Assembly (NCBI GenBank): GCA_964293585.1
Contig: CAXYYS010000004.1
Coordinates: forward strand, 1-64,000
DNA from: JAKVKY01 sp964293585
GTDB taxonomy: Bacteria; Bacillota; Negativicutes; Acidaminococcales; Acidaminococcaceae
Reading direction: 5' to 3'
Length of the DNA stretch: 64,000 nucleotides
Shown piece by piece: positions 53,185 through 60,645 of the stretch (the first letter of the stretch is position 1; every line of letters starts with the position of its first letter). A program made the position numbers and the translations under genes. The notes under the pieces were generated by a model. That model searched no databases. It was given only the letters and a program-made list of their open reading frames with translations, and was not told where the DNA came from.

Positions 53185-53856
53185 ATGAAAATCACTGCTT
53201 TCAGCTGGATTATCATAACTTTAGCCATCACCGCCTGGGTGTTCATCCTGCCGGTGAAAGCCGTAGCCACCATCCTGGTGCTGCAGCTGGTGCTGCTTTT
53301 GTACGTAAAACATAACCGCATGATGTTAGCCGCTATCGGCGGCCTGGGTGTTTTTACCGGCATGATGGTTTTACTGCAGATGCTTTTTGGTTCCTCTCTG
53401 ACCGTGTCTTTGATCGGCGGCCTGAGAATGTTAGTGATGACCATGGCCTTCTTGTGCATGCTTTCCACTACCAAGATCCAGGATATCGCCAAAACATTGG
53501 TGGACCGTTTCCACTTACCGGTGGAGTATGCTTTTATGCTGACTACGGCCCTGCGCTTTGTGCCCAACTTTTTGGAAGACAGTTCCGTGACCCTGGACGC
53601 TCAGTCCTGCCGTGGTTATTCTAACCGGGCCAACGCCCTGCAGCATCTCTTAAGCTACGTGGTCGTCATCCGGCCGCTGGTAATGCGCGCCGTGGCTAAA
53701 TCCGAAACCCTGGCCCTGTCCATGGAGCTGAAAGGTTTTGGCGCCAACACCTACAAGAATATGCCCCGGGAACAATTTACCTTGTGGGACCTGCTGGCTC
53801 TGCTGGTAGTGGTTGTTCTGAGCACCTATCCTTTCTGGGCCAAATATTTCCAATAA
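53185..53856 (+). CDS. ecfT: ECF transporter transmembrane component EcfT
   Basis: 223 aa with about five helices. The coupling region is clear: ALRFVPNFLEDSSVTLDAQSCRG and the second coupling motif ALSMELKGFGA, which contact the ATPases. It completes the S-A-A-T operon. AAGGAGG lies about seven bases before the ATG. Confidence 0.9.
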   Translation: MKITAFSWIIITLAITAWVFILPVKAVATILVLQLVLLLYVKHNRMMLAAIGGLGVFTGMMVLLQMLFGSSLTVSLIGGLRMLVMTMAFLCMLSTTKIQDIAKTLVDRFHLPVEYAFMLTTALRFVPNFLEDSSVTLDAQSCRGYSNRANALQHLLSYVVVIRPLVMRAVAKSETLALSMELKGFGANTYKNMPREQFTLWDLLALLVVVVLSTYPFWAKYFQ

Positions 53857-53860
53857 AACC

Positions 53861-53908
53861 GTGACTGACCAGTCACACATTGCGTATTTGCCAAGAAAAG
53901 AGTAAAAT
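53861..53908 (+). promoter_or_regulatory. Promoter of nrdG with upstream palindrome
   Basis: TTGCGT (53880-53885), 17-base spacer, TAAAAT (53903-53908). Just upstream is GTGACT-gacc-AGTCAC (53861-53876), a perfect six-base-arm palindrome of the kind often bound by TetR-type repressors. The regulator is not known. Confidence 0.5.
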
Positions 53909-53930
53909 AATAGCATACAGGTATATTTAA

Positions 53931-53963
53931 ACGCCGGTCATCCTGTGAGGGGCCGGCGTTTTT
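53931..53963 (+). terminator. Terminator-like hairpin in the nrdG leader
   Basis: ACGCCGG pairs with CCGGCGT around a 15-base loop, followed by five T. It ends 27 bases before the nrdG start. It may terminate the ECF operon, or, if the promoter at 53880-53908 is real, attenuate nrdG. Confidence 0.65.
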
Positions 53964-53990
53964 CCAAGAAATGCTGGGGGGAGTGGTCGT

Positions 53991-54545
53991 ATGAATTATG
54001 GAATGCTAAAGAAGCATGACGAACAAGTTGGTCCCGGCGCGAGGGTAGCGCTCTTTGTGTGTGGTTGTCTGCACCATTGTCCGGGCTGCCTGAATCCCAA
54101 ACTGTGTGACGCTAATTATGGCAAGGCTTTTACCGGCGACGTGATCGATTCTATCTACCGGGCGTCTAACCATGACTATATTGCAGGTCTGTCCATCCTG
54201 GGCGGCGAGCCTCTGGCTCCCGAATGTCAGCCGATGGTGCTGAAGATGATGCAGCGGTTTAAGGAAATTTATCCGCACAAGACCATCTGGTGCTTTAGCG
54301 GCTACGATTTTGACAAAGAAATCCTGGCCGGGAAGATTGGCAACTGGGAAATCACCCAAAAGATCCTGGAGCTGGTGGACGTGATCGTGAACGGCGTGTT
54401 CCACGAAAACGAAAAGACGCCGGAACATCCGTATCTGGACAGCGCCAACCAAAAACTGATTGATGTAAAGAAATCCCTGCAGGCCGGCAAGGCTATCCTG
54501 TGGGAAGAAGTAAAAGCTGCCGCCGCTAAGCCGGCGCAGGCATAA
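53991..54545 (+). CDS. nrdG: Anaerobic ribonucleoside-triphosphate reductase activating protein
   Basis: 184 aa radical SAM activase that installs the glycyl radical on NrdD. The cluster motif is CLHHCPGC, in the N-terminal context ARVALFVCGC, and ILGGEPL is the family's second motif. The C-terminal 25 residues (lysine/alanine-rich) extend beyond the usual domain. GGGGGGAG lies about eight bases upstream. nrdD is not adjacent, unlike most anaerobes, so it must lie elsewhere. Marks an anaerobic lifestyle. Confidence 0.92.
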   Translation: MNYGMLKKHDEQVGPGARVALFVCGCLHHCPGCLNPKLCDANYGKAFTGDVIDSIYRASNHDYIAGLSILGGEPLAPECQPMVLKMMQRFKEIYPHKTIWCFSGYDFDKEILAGKIGNWEITQKILELVDVIVNGVFHENEKTPEHPYLDSANQKLIDVKKSLQAGKAILWEEVKAAAAKPAQA

Positions 54546-54560
54546 TTTTGTAAGGCAAAG

Positions 54561-54590
54561 AAGCCGGGAGCAGACATGTTTCCGGCTTTT
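54561..54590 (+). terminator. Terminator after nrdG
   Basis: AAGCCGG pairs with CCGGCTT around a 14-base loop, followed by four T. Confidence 0.65.
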
Positions 54591-54610
54591 GTGTTGAGGA
54601 GGTAAGCAGG

Positions 54611-55999
54611 ATGACGGAAAAATTATTTGAGGCAGATGCCCTGCTCAAAGAATGTACGGCTACGGTAACGGGCTGTGAAAAACTTACAGACGGTTTTGGT
54701 ATCGAGCTGGACCGGACGGTGCTGTTCCCGGAAGGGGGCGGCCAGCTCAGCGATAAAGGCTGGCTGGTGCCGGAAGAACTGGCTAATATTCCTAATTTAG
54801 GGGACTCTTTAAAAGACGTGGGCACGGCGGCTGTTAAAACCGGGGCGGGTTTAGGAGCCCTGGCGGGACAGATTGTGGGCAGCGTGGTCAAAGAAGCGGC
54901 GGCAGCGGTAAGCGGAGCCAAGGACGCCATGCAGGCGGCAGTACAGAAATTTGCGGGCCTGCCGGTAACTTACGTGGAAGAAACCAAGGACGGACGCATC
55001 CTGCACCATACGGACAAAGATCTCAGGGTGGGCAGCAAAGTACAGGTAAAACTGGACTGGACTACCCGGCTGGACCATATGCAGCAGCACACCGGGGAAC
55101 ATATTTTATCCTATGCTTTCTGGAAACTATATAAATTAAACAACATCGGCTTTCATATGAGCGAGCGGCTGGTGACCATCGACCTGGATCAGGAAATTAC
55201 CCTGGAGCAGGCTTATGCCGCCGAAGATTTTGCCAACCGGGAAATCTGGGCTAACAAGCCTATCAGCATTTCCTATATGCCCCATACGGAAGTAGCCAAG
55301 CTGACCATGCGCAAGAAAAATACCAAGCTGACGGGGATGCTGCGTATCGTGGCGGTCCAGGACGGAGACATCTGTACCTGCTGCGGCACCCATCCGCCTT
55401 TTACAGGCACCATCGGCCTGATTAAGATTACTAAGTTCGAAAAGCATAAGGACGGCAGCCGGGTGGAATTTTTGTGCGGCCGCTGGGCCCTGGAAGATGT
55501 GCGCAAGAAGGTGCACTACATCACGGAAGCCAGCAACATGATGTCCACCAAGGAAGAAAATGTCTGCGCCGGCATCGCCAAGTTTAAGGAAGACGCCACG
55601 GTCCTGCGGGAACAGCTGCGGCAAAAGACCCAGGCTTTGCAGGCCGGGGAGCTGGAAACTTTATTAAAGAATCCGCCCCTGGACAGCAAGGGCAATAAAG
55701 TCCTGGTGGCCATCGAGGACAACTACGATCCCAAGGCGGCTAAGACTCTGTACCAGAAATTGACGGCGGTGGAAAAAGCCGTGGTAGCGGTAATGTACGC
55801 CAACGGCCCCCGGGTCAACTACATGTTCGGTTTGGGCCAGGGCGCCCAGGGGGACTGCAAGGCGCTTATCGCCAAAGCTAACGAAATGTTTGGCGGCAAG
55901 GGCGGCGGCAAACCGGAAGCAGCCCAGGGCGGCGCAGCCGTTACCCCGGATTGGCAGACCAAAGCAGCAGCGCTGAAAGATGTGCTGCTGAAAAACTAA
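54611..55999 (+). CDS. AlaX-type alanyl-tRNA editing protein with an inserted hydrophobic segment
   Basis: 462 aa; hydrolyses Ser- or Gly-mischarged tRNA-Ala. It resembles the editing and C-terminal parts of AlaRS without the synthetase. PEGGGQLSDKGWL opens the editing domain, HTGEHILS and CTCCGTH provide the zinc ligands, and a DHHA1-like domain (about 345-462) ends the protein, making it an AlaX-L form. Unusually, about 60 residues (53-115) rich in Gly, Ala and Val (GAGLGALAGQIVGSVV) are inserted in the beta-barrel between KGWL and LPVTYVEE. GTTGAGGAGG lies about nine bases upstream. Confidence 0.87.
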   Translation: MTEKLFEADALLKECTATVTGCEKLTDGFGIELDRTVLFPEGGGQLSDKGWLVPEELANIPNLGDSLKDVGTAAVKTGAGLGALAGQIVGSVVKEAAAAVSGAKDAMQAAVQKFAGLPVTYVEETKDGRILHHTDKDLRVGSKVQVKLDWTTRLDHMQQHTGEHILSYAFWKLYKLNNIGFHMSERLVTIDLDQEITLEQAYAAEDFANREIWANKPISISYMPHTEVAKLTMRKKNTKLTGMLRIVAVQDGDICTCCGTHPPFTGTIGLIKITKFEKHKDGSRVEFLCGRWALEDVRKKVHYITEASNMMSTKEENVCAGIAKFKEDATVLREQLRQKTQALQAGELETLLKNPPLDSKGNKVLVAIEDNYDPKAAKTLYQKLTAVEKAVVAVMYANGPRVNYMFGLGQGAQGDCKALIAKANEMFGGKGGGKPEAAQGGAAVTPDWQTKAAALKDVLLKN

Positions 56000-56009
56000 G
56001 AGCCATAAA

Positions 56010-56049
56010 AAAATCCGTTCGCCAGGATATTACCGGACGAACGGATTTT
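56010..56049. terminator. Bidirectional terminator between alaX and dedA
   Basis: AAAATCCGTTCG pairs with CGAACGGATTTT, with an inner CC/GG pairing, between convergent genes. Confidence 0.88.
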
Positions 56050-56055
56050 GTTTTG

Positions 56056-56736
56056 TTATTTTTCTGCAGCCGCTTTACTTTCACGGTGGCTTTTCCACAG
56101 TTCCCAGGCCATGGGCAGGACGGAAATCAGGATGATACCCAGGACGACCAGGGAGAAATTATTTTTTATCACAGGAATGTTGCCGAAGAAATAACCGGTA
56201 ATGGTAAAGAGACCAACCCAGGCGATAGCGCCGGCAATATTATAGACGATAAAAGTGCGGTAATGCATGGTGCCGATGCCGGCCACGAAGGGGGCAAAGG
56301 TGCGTACGATGGGCACGAAACGGCAGAGGAAGATGGCCTTATGGCCGTGCTTTTCGTAAAAGTGCTGGGCCTTTTCCACATGCTCCGGCTTGATGAGAGA
56401 ATTTTTCATGGCCAGCAGCTTGTTGCCAAAGACTTCACCAATCCAGTAGTTGCTGGTGTCGCCCAGGATGGCGGCGGCCAGACAGACGGCGGCAAAATAG
56501 CCTACATGGAGCCCGGCGCTGGCAGCGGATAAAGCACCGCAGGCAAACAGCAAGGAATCACCGGGTAAAAACGGGGTCACTACCAGGCCCGTCTCGCAAA
56601 AGATGATGAGGAACAGTAGCACGTAAATCAGTACGCCGTACTGCTCCATGACCATGGGGATATAACGGTCAAAGTGCATGATATATTCCATAAAGAAATA
56701 AAACGCCTGGCCGAAAAAATTAATCACTACGTCCAT
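56056..56736 (-). CDS. DedA-family membrane protein
   Basis: 226 aa with about five or six hydrophobic segments. The DedA hallmarks are GLVVTPFLPGDSLLFA (acidic residue at the pore), a degenerate GDTSNYWIGEVFG and the conserved RFVPIVRTFAPFVAG. Family members flip polyprenyl phosphates or phospholipids and affect envelope integrity. AAAGGAG is five to seven bases before the start. Its neighbour PAP2 phosphatase on the same strand may act on related lipid phosphates. Confidence 0.93.
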   Translation of the reverse strand: MDVVINFFGQAFYFFMEYIMHFDRYIPMVMEQYGVLIYVLLFLIIFCETGLVVTPFLPGDSLLFACGALSAASAGLHVGYFAAVCLAAAILGDTSNYWIGEVFGNKLLAMKNSLIKPEHVEKAQHFYEKHGHKAIFLCRFVPIVRTFAPFVAGIGTMHYRTFIVYNIAGAIAWVGLFTITGYFFGNIPVIKNNFSLVVLGIILISVLPMAWELWKSHRESKAAAEK

Positions 56737-56841
56737 AAAAACTCCTTTACAATTTTTCTGTCACGAGTACATATTAGCCTTTCTATTTTACCACAAAACT
56801 GACAAATTTGCAGTATAAAATACCGGGTAACGCGGGGCCAA

Positions 56842-56869
56842 AGAAAAAGCAGGGAAAAGTTTTCCCTGC
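56842..56869 (-). terminator. Terminator of the PAP2 gene
   Basis: On the minus strand GCAGGGAAAA-c-TTTTCCCTGC followed by five T and a T-rich tail. Confidence 0.85.
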
Positions 56870-56901
56870 AGGGCAGATTTTCTGTTTTCGGTTACGTCCG
56901 T

Positions 56902-57441
56902 TCAAACGCTAATCTTTTCCCGGCTGCGCTGATACAACCAGACGATGGTTCCGGCAATAGTCAGGCCGATGAGCATTCCGCCCAGCACGTCGCTGGGATA
57001 ATGGACGCCAAGATAAAGGCGGGACAGGCCGATTAAAGCTGCCAGGACCAGAGCGCCGGCGCCGTACAGGCGGGGCAGGGTCTGCCACAGCACGCCGGCT
57101 GCGGCAAAGGACGTACCGGTGTGACCGGAGGGGAAGGACGAACCGTGGGCGGTGATTAAATTATGGATGCCGGGAACGGCCAGGAAAGGACGGGTCCGGT
57201 CTACCACGGTCTTGATCACCATGTTGTCGATGGCGCCGCTGGCGATGACCGCAGCCAAAACCAGCAGGCCCGGCACCCGGGTGCGTTTAACGGTCAGCAG
57301 GGCCAGGCCCAGGATAATCCAGATCAGACCGCTGTTGCCCAGGTCGGTGATTTCTTCAAAAAAGAAAGTGAGACCGCTGGTGCGTAAAAAATCCTGGATA
57401 TAGAGCAAAGTATTAACGTCAAGATAATAAAACCAATCCAT
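56902..57441 (-). CDS. PAP2-family membrane phosphatase
   Basis: 179 aa with about five helices. All three catalytic motifs are present: KTVVDRTRP, SFPSGHTG and SRLYLGVHYPSD. Such enzymes dephosphorylate undecaprenyl pyrophosphate, phosphatidic acid or lipid A. ATG 57441 follows AAAGGAG by nine bases. It is divergent from the response regulator gene and has its own PmrA-type box and -10 at 57463-57495, which suggests it is a target of that two-component system and acts in envelope remodelling. Confidence 0.92.
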   Translation of the reverse strand: MDWFYYLDVNTLLYIQDFLRTSGLTFFFEEITDLGNSGLIWIILGLALLTVKRTRVPGLLVLAAVIASGAIDNMVIKTVVDRTRPFLAVPGIHNLITAHGSSFPSGHTGTSFAAAGVLWQTLPRLYGAGALVLAALIGLSRLYLGVHYPSDVLGGMLIGLTIAGTIVWLYQRSREKISV

Positions 57442-57462
57442 ATTTATCACTCCTTTGGTACA

Positions 57463-57495
57463 AGGATACAACCGGAACATTAAAGCCAGATTAAA
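57463..57495 (-). promoter_or_regulatory. PmrA-type box and promoter of the PAP2 gene
   Basis: On the minus strand TTTAAT-N5-TTTAAT (57495-57479), ten bases, then the -10 TATCCT (57468-57463). The direct repeat with 11-base phase matches the YTTAAT-N5-YTTAAT box known for PmrA/BasR-type OmpR regulators. Position relative to the -10 is identical to two other sites nearby. Confidence 0.7.
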
Positions 57496-57498
57496 AGT

Positions 57499-57531
57499 TT
57501 TAATGTATTTTTAATTTAGATAGGCTACAAT
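57499..57531 (+). promoter_or_regulatory. PmrA-type box and promoter of the two-component genes
   Basis: TTTAAT (57499-57504), GTATT, TTTAAT (57510-57515), ten bases, then the -10 TACAAT (57526-57531). It implies autoregulation by the regulator at 57556. Confidence 0.72.
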
Positions 57532-57555
57532 AGAGAAAAAGCTGGGAGGTACGCG

Positions 57556-58227
57556 ATGAAAATATTAGTGGTGGAAGACGAACCGGCGTTAAACAAGATT
57601 ATCACCAAAAGGCTGAAAGTAGAAAATTATGCGGTGGACAGCGCCCTGGACGGGCAGGAAGCCCTGGAATATGTGGCCGTGACCGAATACGACGGCGCCA
57701 TCGTGGATATTATGATGCCCAGGCTGGACGGTTTGAGCCTGGTAAAAAAATTGCGGGCGGAACATAATCTGCTGCCGGTCTTATTTTTGACTGCCAAAGA
57801 TACTACCCGGGACAAGGTGGCGGGTTTGGACAGCGGCGGCGACGATTATCTGGTCAAGCCCTTTGAGTTTGACGAACTGTTAGCCAGGCTGCGGGCGCTG
57901 CTCCGCCGCCAGCATGCCGCGGTGACCAACGAGCTTAAACTGGGGGACCTGGTGCTGGATACCAAGAAACACAGCGCTAGCCGGGGCGGCAAAGATTTGA
58001 ACCTGACGGCCCGGGAATTTGAGATCCTGGAATATTTGCTGCAGAACGCGGGGACGGTCCTGACCCGGCAGCAGATTCAGGACCATGTGTGGGATTTTTC
58101 GTACGAAGGTGCTTCGAATATGATAGATGTATACATTAACTCGCTCCGTAAAAAGCTGGACAAAGATTTTCCGGACAAGCTGGTGCATACGATCAGGGGT
58201 GTGGGTTATGTGCTCAGGCAGGAATGA
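57556..58227 (+). CDS. OmpR-family response regulator, PmrA/QseB-like
   Basis: 223 aa: receiver with acidic pair in VEDEP, phospho-acceptor Asp51 in IVDIMMP and Lys in YLVKPFEF; C-terminal winged helix with EGASNMIDVYINSLRKKLD and IRGVGYVLR. GGGAGG is about eight bases before the ATG. The downstream kinase gene overlaps it by 20 bases. The TTTAAT-N5-TTTAAT boxes before this gene, the divergent PAP2 gene and the PepSY gene are the likely binding sites. Naming as PmrA-like rests on those boxes; by protein alone it could be CzcR- or QseB-like. Confidence 0.92.
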   Translation: MKILVVEDEPALNKIITKRLKVENYAVDSALDGQEALEYVAVTEYDGAIVDIMMPRLDGLSLVKKLRAEHNLLPVLFLTAKDTTRDKVAGLDSGGDDYLVKPFEFDELLARLRALLRRQHAAVTNELKLGDLVLDTKKHSASRGGKDLNLTAREFEILEYLLQNAGTVLTRQQIQDHVWDFSYEGASNMIDVYINSLRKKLDKDFPDKLVHTIRGVGYVLRQE

Positions 58228-59623
58228 CAACCGGGAAAACGCCGGTGTAAACGGTTCTGCGGCGGCGCCGCATAAATGGTACGGCAGTCTGCTGCGGCTG
58301 CGGCAAAAACTGCGGGATGTGCCCGTGGCCATCAAGGTCACGGCCTGGTATACCCTTTTTATGACCCTGATCTTTGTGGTGGTGGTCAGCTTTACCGCCA
58401 AGTTTACGGAGAACTTCCATATCCAGGCGGCGGCCCTGACCCTGCAAAAACAGGTGGACGAAGCGGCCCGGCACCCGGATAAGTTTGACGACCACGAAGA
58501 CGACGTGTACATCGCCACCTTTGACGGCCACCATATGAAGATTAAGGGCAGGCTGCCGGCGGGACTGCCCCAGGAAATGCCGCCGCGTCCGGGACTGGGC
58601 GTCCAAAAATTTATCCTGGATGACAAGGAGTACCGCTACTACGATGTGCCGGTGCTGCAGCCCGGGGGCGAGCAGCGCCTGATGCGGGGCGTTATCGCCC
58701 TGGACAAGATTAACCGGCGTACCAATTTATTTTTACTGGGCCTCTTTTTGGGGCTGCCGCTTTTTATCATCATCGCGGCTTTGGGCGGCTACAAGATTAT
58801 TAAACGCGGTTTCCAGCCGGTAGGCGTCATCAGCGCCACGGCCCAAACCATCGGGGAGACCAGCGACCTGTCCCGGCGTATCGATATCGGCGAGGGCGGG
58901 GACGAGATTCACCAGATGGCCGGCTCTTTTAATAAGATGCTGGATAAGATTGAAAGCTCCGTGGAAAGAGAAAAACGGTTTTCTGCGGATGTGTCCCACG
59001 AGCTGAGAACGCCGGTGGCGGTGATCATGGCGGAGAGCGAGTACGGCAGGGACTGCGCTGCGGATCTGGCAGAAGCCCGGGAAGGTTTTGCTTCTATTCA
59101 TAAGCAGAGCCAGAAGATGACAGCATTAATTAATCAGCTGCTGGAGCTGGCCCGGTTGGGCAATGCGGACAGCATTCCCAGGACGGAACTGGATTTTTCC
59201 AAGCTGGTGGCGGAAACTTGTGCGGACTACCAGGTGCTGACCGATGCCCGTAAGCTTACCCTGACGGCAAAGGTCGAGCCGGGACTGCAGCTGTTAGGCA
59301 ATGCGGCCCTGCTCCAGCGGGTGCTGGCTAATTATCTGGATAACGCCTTAAAGTTTACCCGGAGCAAGATTACGGTGACGCTGGCCCGGGCGGGTGGCAA
59401 GCTGTGCCTGAGCGTGGCCGATGACGGCGCGGGTCTGAACCAGGCGGAACTGGCGAAGGTCTGGGACCGTTTTTACCAGACGGACGCCTCCCGCAACAAG
59501 GAAACCAATAACGGTTTGGGACTGGGGCTGGCTACGGTAGCCGCCATTGCCAAACTGCACGGCGGCAGGGCCTGGGCCACCAGTGCTCCGGACCGTGGCA
59601 GCACTTTTTATCTGGAAGTTTAA
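58208..59623 (+). CDS. Membrane sensor histidine kinase paired with the 57556 regulator
   Basis: 471 aa. A polar N-terminus, first membrane helix (about 48-68), a short periplasmic part rich in Asp, Glu and His (HPDKFDDHEDD) that could bind metal ions, second helix (about 178-200), HAMP (about 200-255), HisKA with His264 in SADVSHELRTPVAV, HATPase with NYLDNALKF, ADDGAGL and NNGLGLGLA. ATG 58208 overlaps the regulator's end, which indicates coupling. The acidic sensor segment together with the PmrA-like boxes suggests a cation or envelope signal; this is inference. Confidence 0.9.
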   Translation: MCSGRNDNRENAGVNGSAAAPHKWYGSLLRLRQKLRDVPVAIKVTAWYTLFMTLIFVVVVSFTAKFTENFHIQAAALTLQKQVDEAARHPDKFDDHEDDVYIATFDGHHMKIKGRLPAGLPQEMPPRPGLGVQKFILDDKEYRYYDVPVLQPGGEQRLMRGVIALDKINRRTNLFLLGLFLGLPLFIIIAALGGYKIIKRGFQPVGVISATAQTIGETSDLSRRIDIGEGGDEIHQMAGSFNKMLDKIESSVEREKRFSADVSHELRTPVAVIMAESEYGRDCAADLAEAREGFASIHKQSQKMTALINQLLELARLGNADSIPRTELDFSKLVAETCADYQVLTDARKLTLTAKVEPGLQLLGNAALLQRVLANYLDNALKFTRSKITVTLARAGGKLCLSVADDGAGLNQAELAKVWDRFYQTDASRNKETNNGLGLGLATVAAIAKLHGGRAWATSAPDRGSTFYLEV

Positions 59624-59636
59624 AAAAGTTTTGTTT

Positions 59637-59669
59637 CTTAATTTTCCTTTAATCTGGACCTGTTAAGCT
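59637..59669 (+). promoter_or_regulatory. PmrA-type box and promoter of the PepSY gene
   Basis: CTTAAT (59637-59642), TTTCC, TTTAAT (59648-59653), ten bases, then TAAGCT (59664-59669) with TG one base before it. Same geometry as the two boxes at 57463-57531. Confidence 0.68.
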
Positions 59670-59703
59670 GTAGTCAGTTCCAAAGAAAGAGGAGGTAGTC
59701 ACT

Positions 59704-60357
59704 ATGACTGAAGAAACAAAAGCAACTTTAAAAGATAATCTGCACAAAACTGGTAATAGCATCATGGAAACAGGTAAGAAAGTTTTTACGGCCCGAAACC
59801 TGAAAAAAGGCGCCAGCATCCTGATCCTGCTGGCCGTGGTCGGCGCCGGCGGCAAATATTTTCTGCATCAGAACACGGTCGAAGCCAGAAACAGGGCGGA
59901 CGAAGCCCGTACCACCCTGCTGCAAAACCTGGCGGCACAGAATAATGTGCAGCTGGCCAGCACGGAAGATGTGAAAAATAAAGTAGCCCAGGCTTTGGGT
60001 ACAGATGCCGCCCAGGTAAAATTTACCAGCGTGAACCTGATTAGCCCGGAATTTACCAGGGACGGCGGTCAAGGGGATAAACACGAACGCGGTGATAAGC
60101 ACGGCGTCGAGCACGAGCGCGAAGATAAACATGAGCGCGAGGAGAAATACGGCCGCGGCGATAAGCATGAGCGCGAGGAAAAATCTGACCGCGGTGACCG
60201 GCAACCACAACAACTGCAACGCCGGAGTGGCGCTCCTTTGCTGTACAGTGTTAAATGCACTAAGGATAACGTCAACTATAAATTCCTGGTAGGCGCTCAG
60301 AATGGCAAAATCCTGCGCAGCAGCGTCGAACCTGCCCATAGTTTTTTGGGTAAATAA
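59704..60357 (+). CDS. Membrane-anchored PepSY-like protein with His/Glu/Lys-rich insert
   Basis: 217 aa. One membrane helix near residues 37-55 (GASILILLAVVGAGG) with the rest predicted outside the cytoplasm. A PepSY-like half (VKNKVAQALGTDAAQVKFTSVNL) and its completing strand pair (LLYSVKCTKDNVNYKFLVGAQNGKIL) are separated by a charged insert (about 120-166) of DKHERxxKxG-like repeats with seven or so histidines, reminiscent of metal-buffering tails. AGGAGG lies about six bases before the start. It directly follows a two-component system and carries its predicted binding box, so it may sense or buffer a cation for that kinase. Confidence 0.82.
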   Translation: MTEETKATLKDNLHKTGNSIMETGKKVFTARNLKKGASILILLAVVGAGGKYFLHQNTVEARNRADEARTTLLQNLAAQNNVQLASTEDVKNKVAQALGTDAAQVKFTSVNLISPEFTRDGGQGDKHERGDKHGVEHEREDKHEREEKYGRGDKHEREEKSDRGDRQPQQLQRRSGAPLLYSVKCTKDNVNYKFLVGAQNGKILRSSVEPAHSFLGK

Positions 60358-60391
60358 AATATCTCTGAGACTAGGGCAATTACGATAAATA

Positions 60392-60437
60392 CTCCCGGTT
60401 TTATCTGCAGTAAGGTCAGATAAGCCGGGAGCATTTT
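60392..60437 (+). terminator. Terminator of the PepSY gene
   Basis: CTCCCGGTTTTATCTG pairs with CAGATAAGCCGGGAG, followed by CATTTTTAT. Confidence 0.85.
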
Positions 60438-60501
60438 TATATGTTTTGCCAATAAAATTTGTTCAAATAAATATATTTGACAATTATATTTTTTAATAAA
60501 A

Positions 60502-60530
60502 TTGTTGCATTTTATATGAAATAATATTAT
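60502..60530 (+). promoter_or_regulatory. Promoter of the double-DUF805 gene
   Basis: TTGTTG (60502-60507), 17-base spacer, TATTAT (60525-60530), in an AT-rich region about 115 bases before the start codon. Confidence 0.5.
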
Positions 60531-60645
60531 TATAGGTAAACAATAACAATTTTACCTTTATATTATGGAAGAAGAAGTACCAGTCGTAGGGGGAAAGTAT
60601 AGCGGCTGATATGAATATGAATATGAAGGGGGAAGGGGCAAGCTG

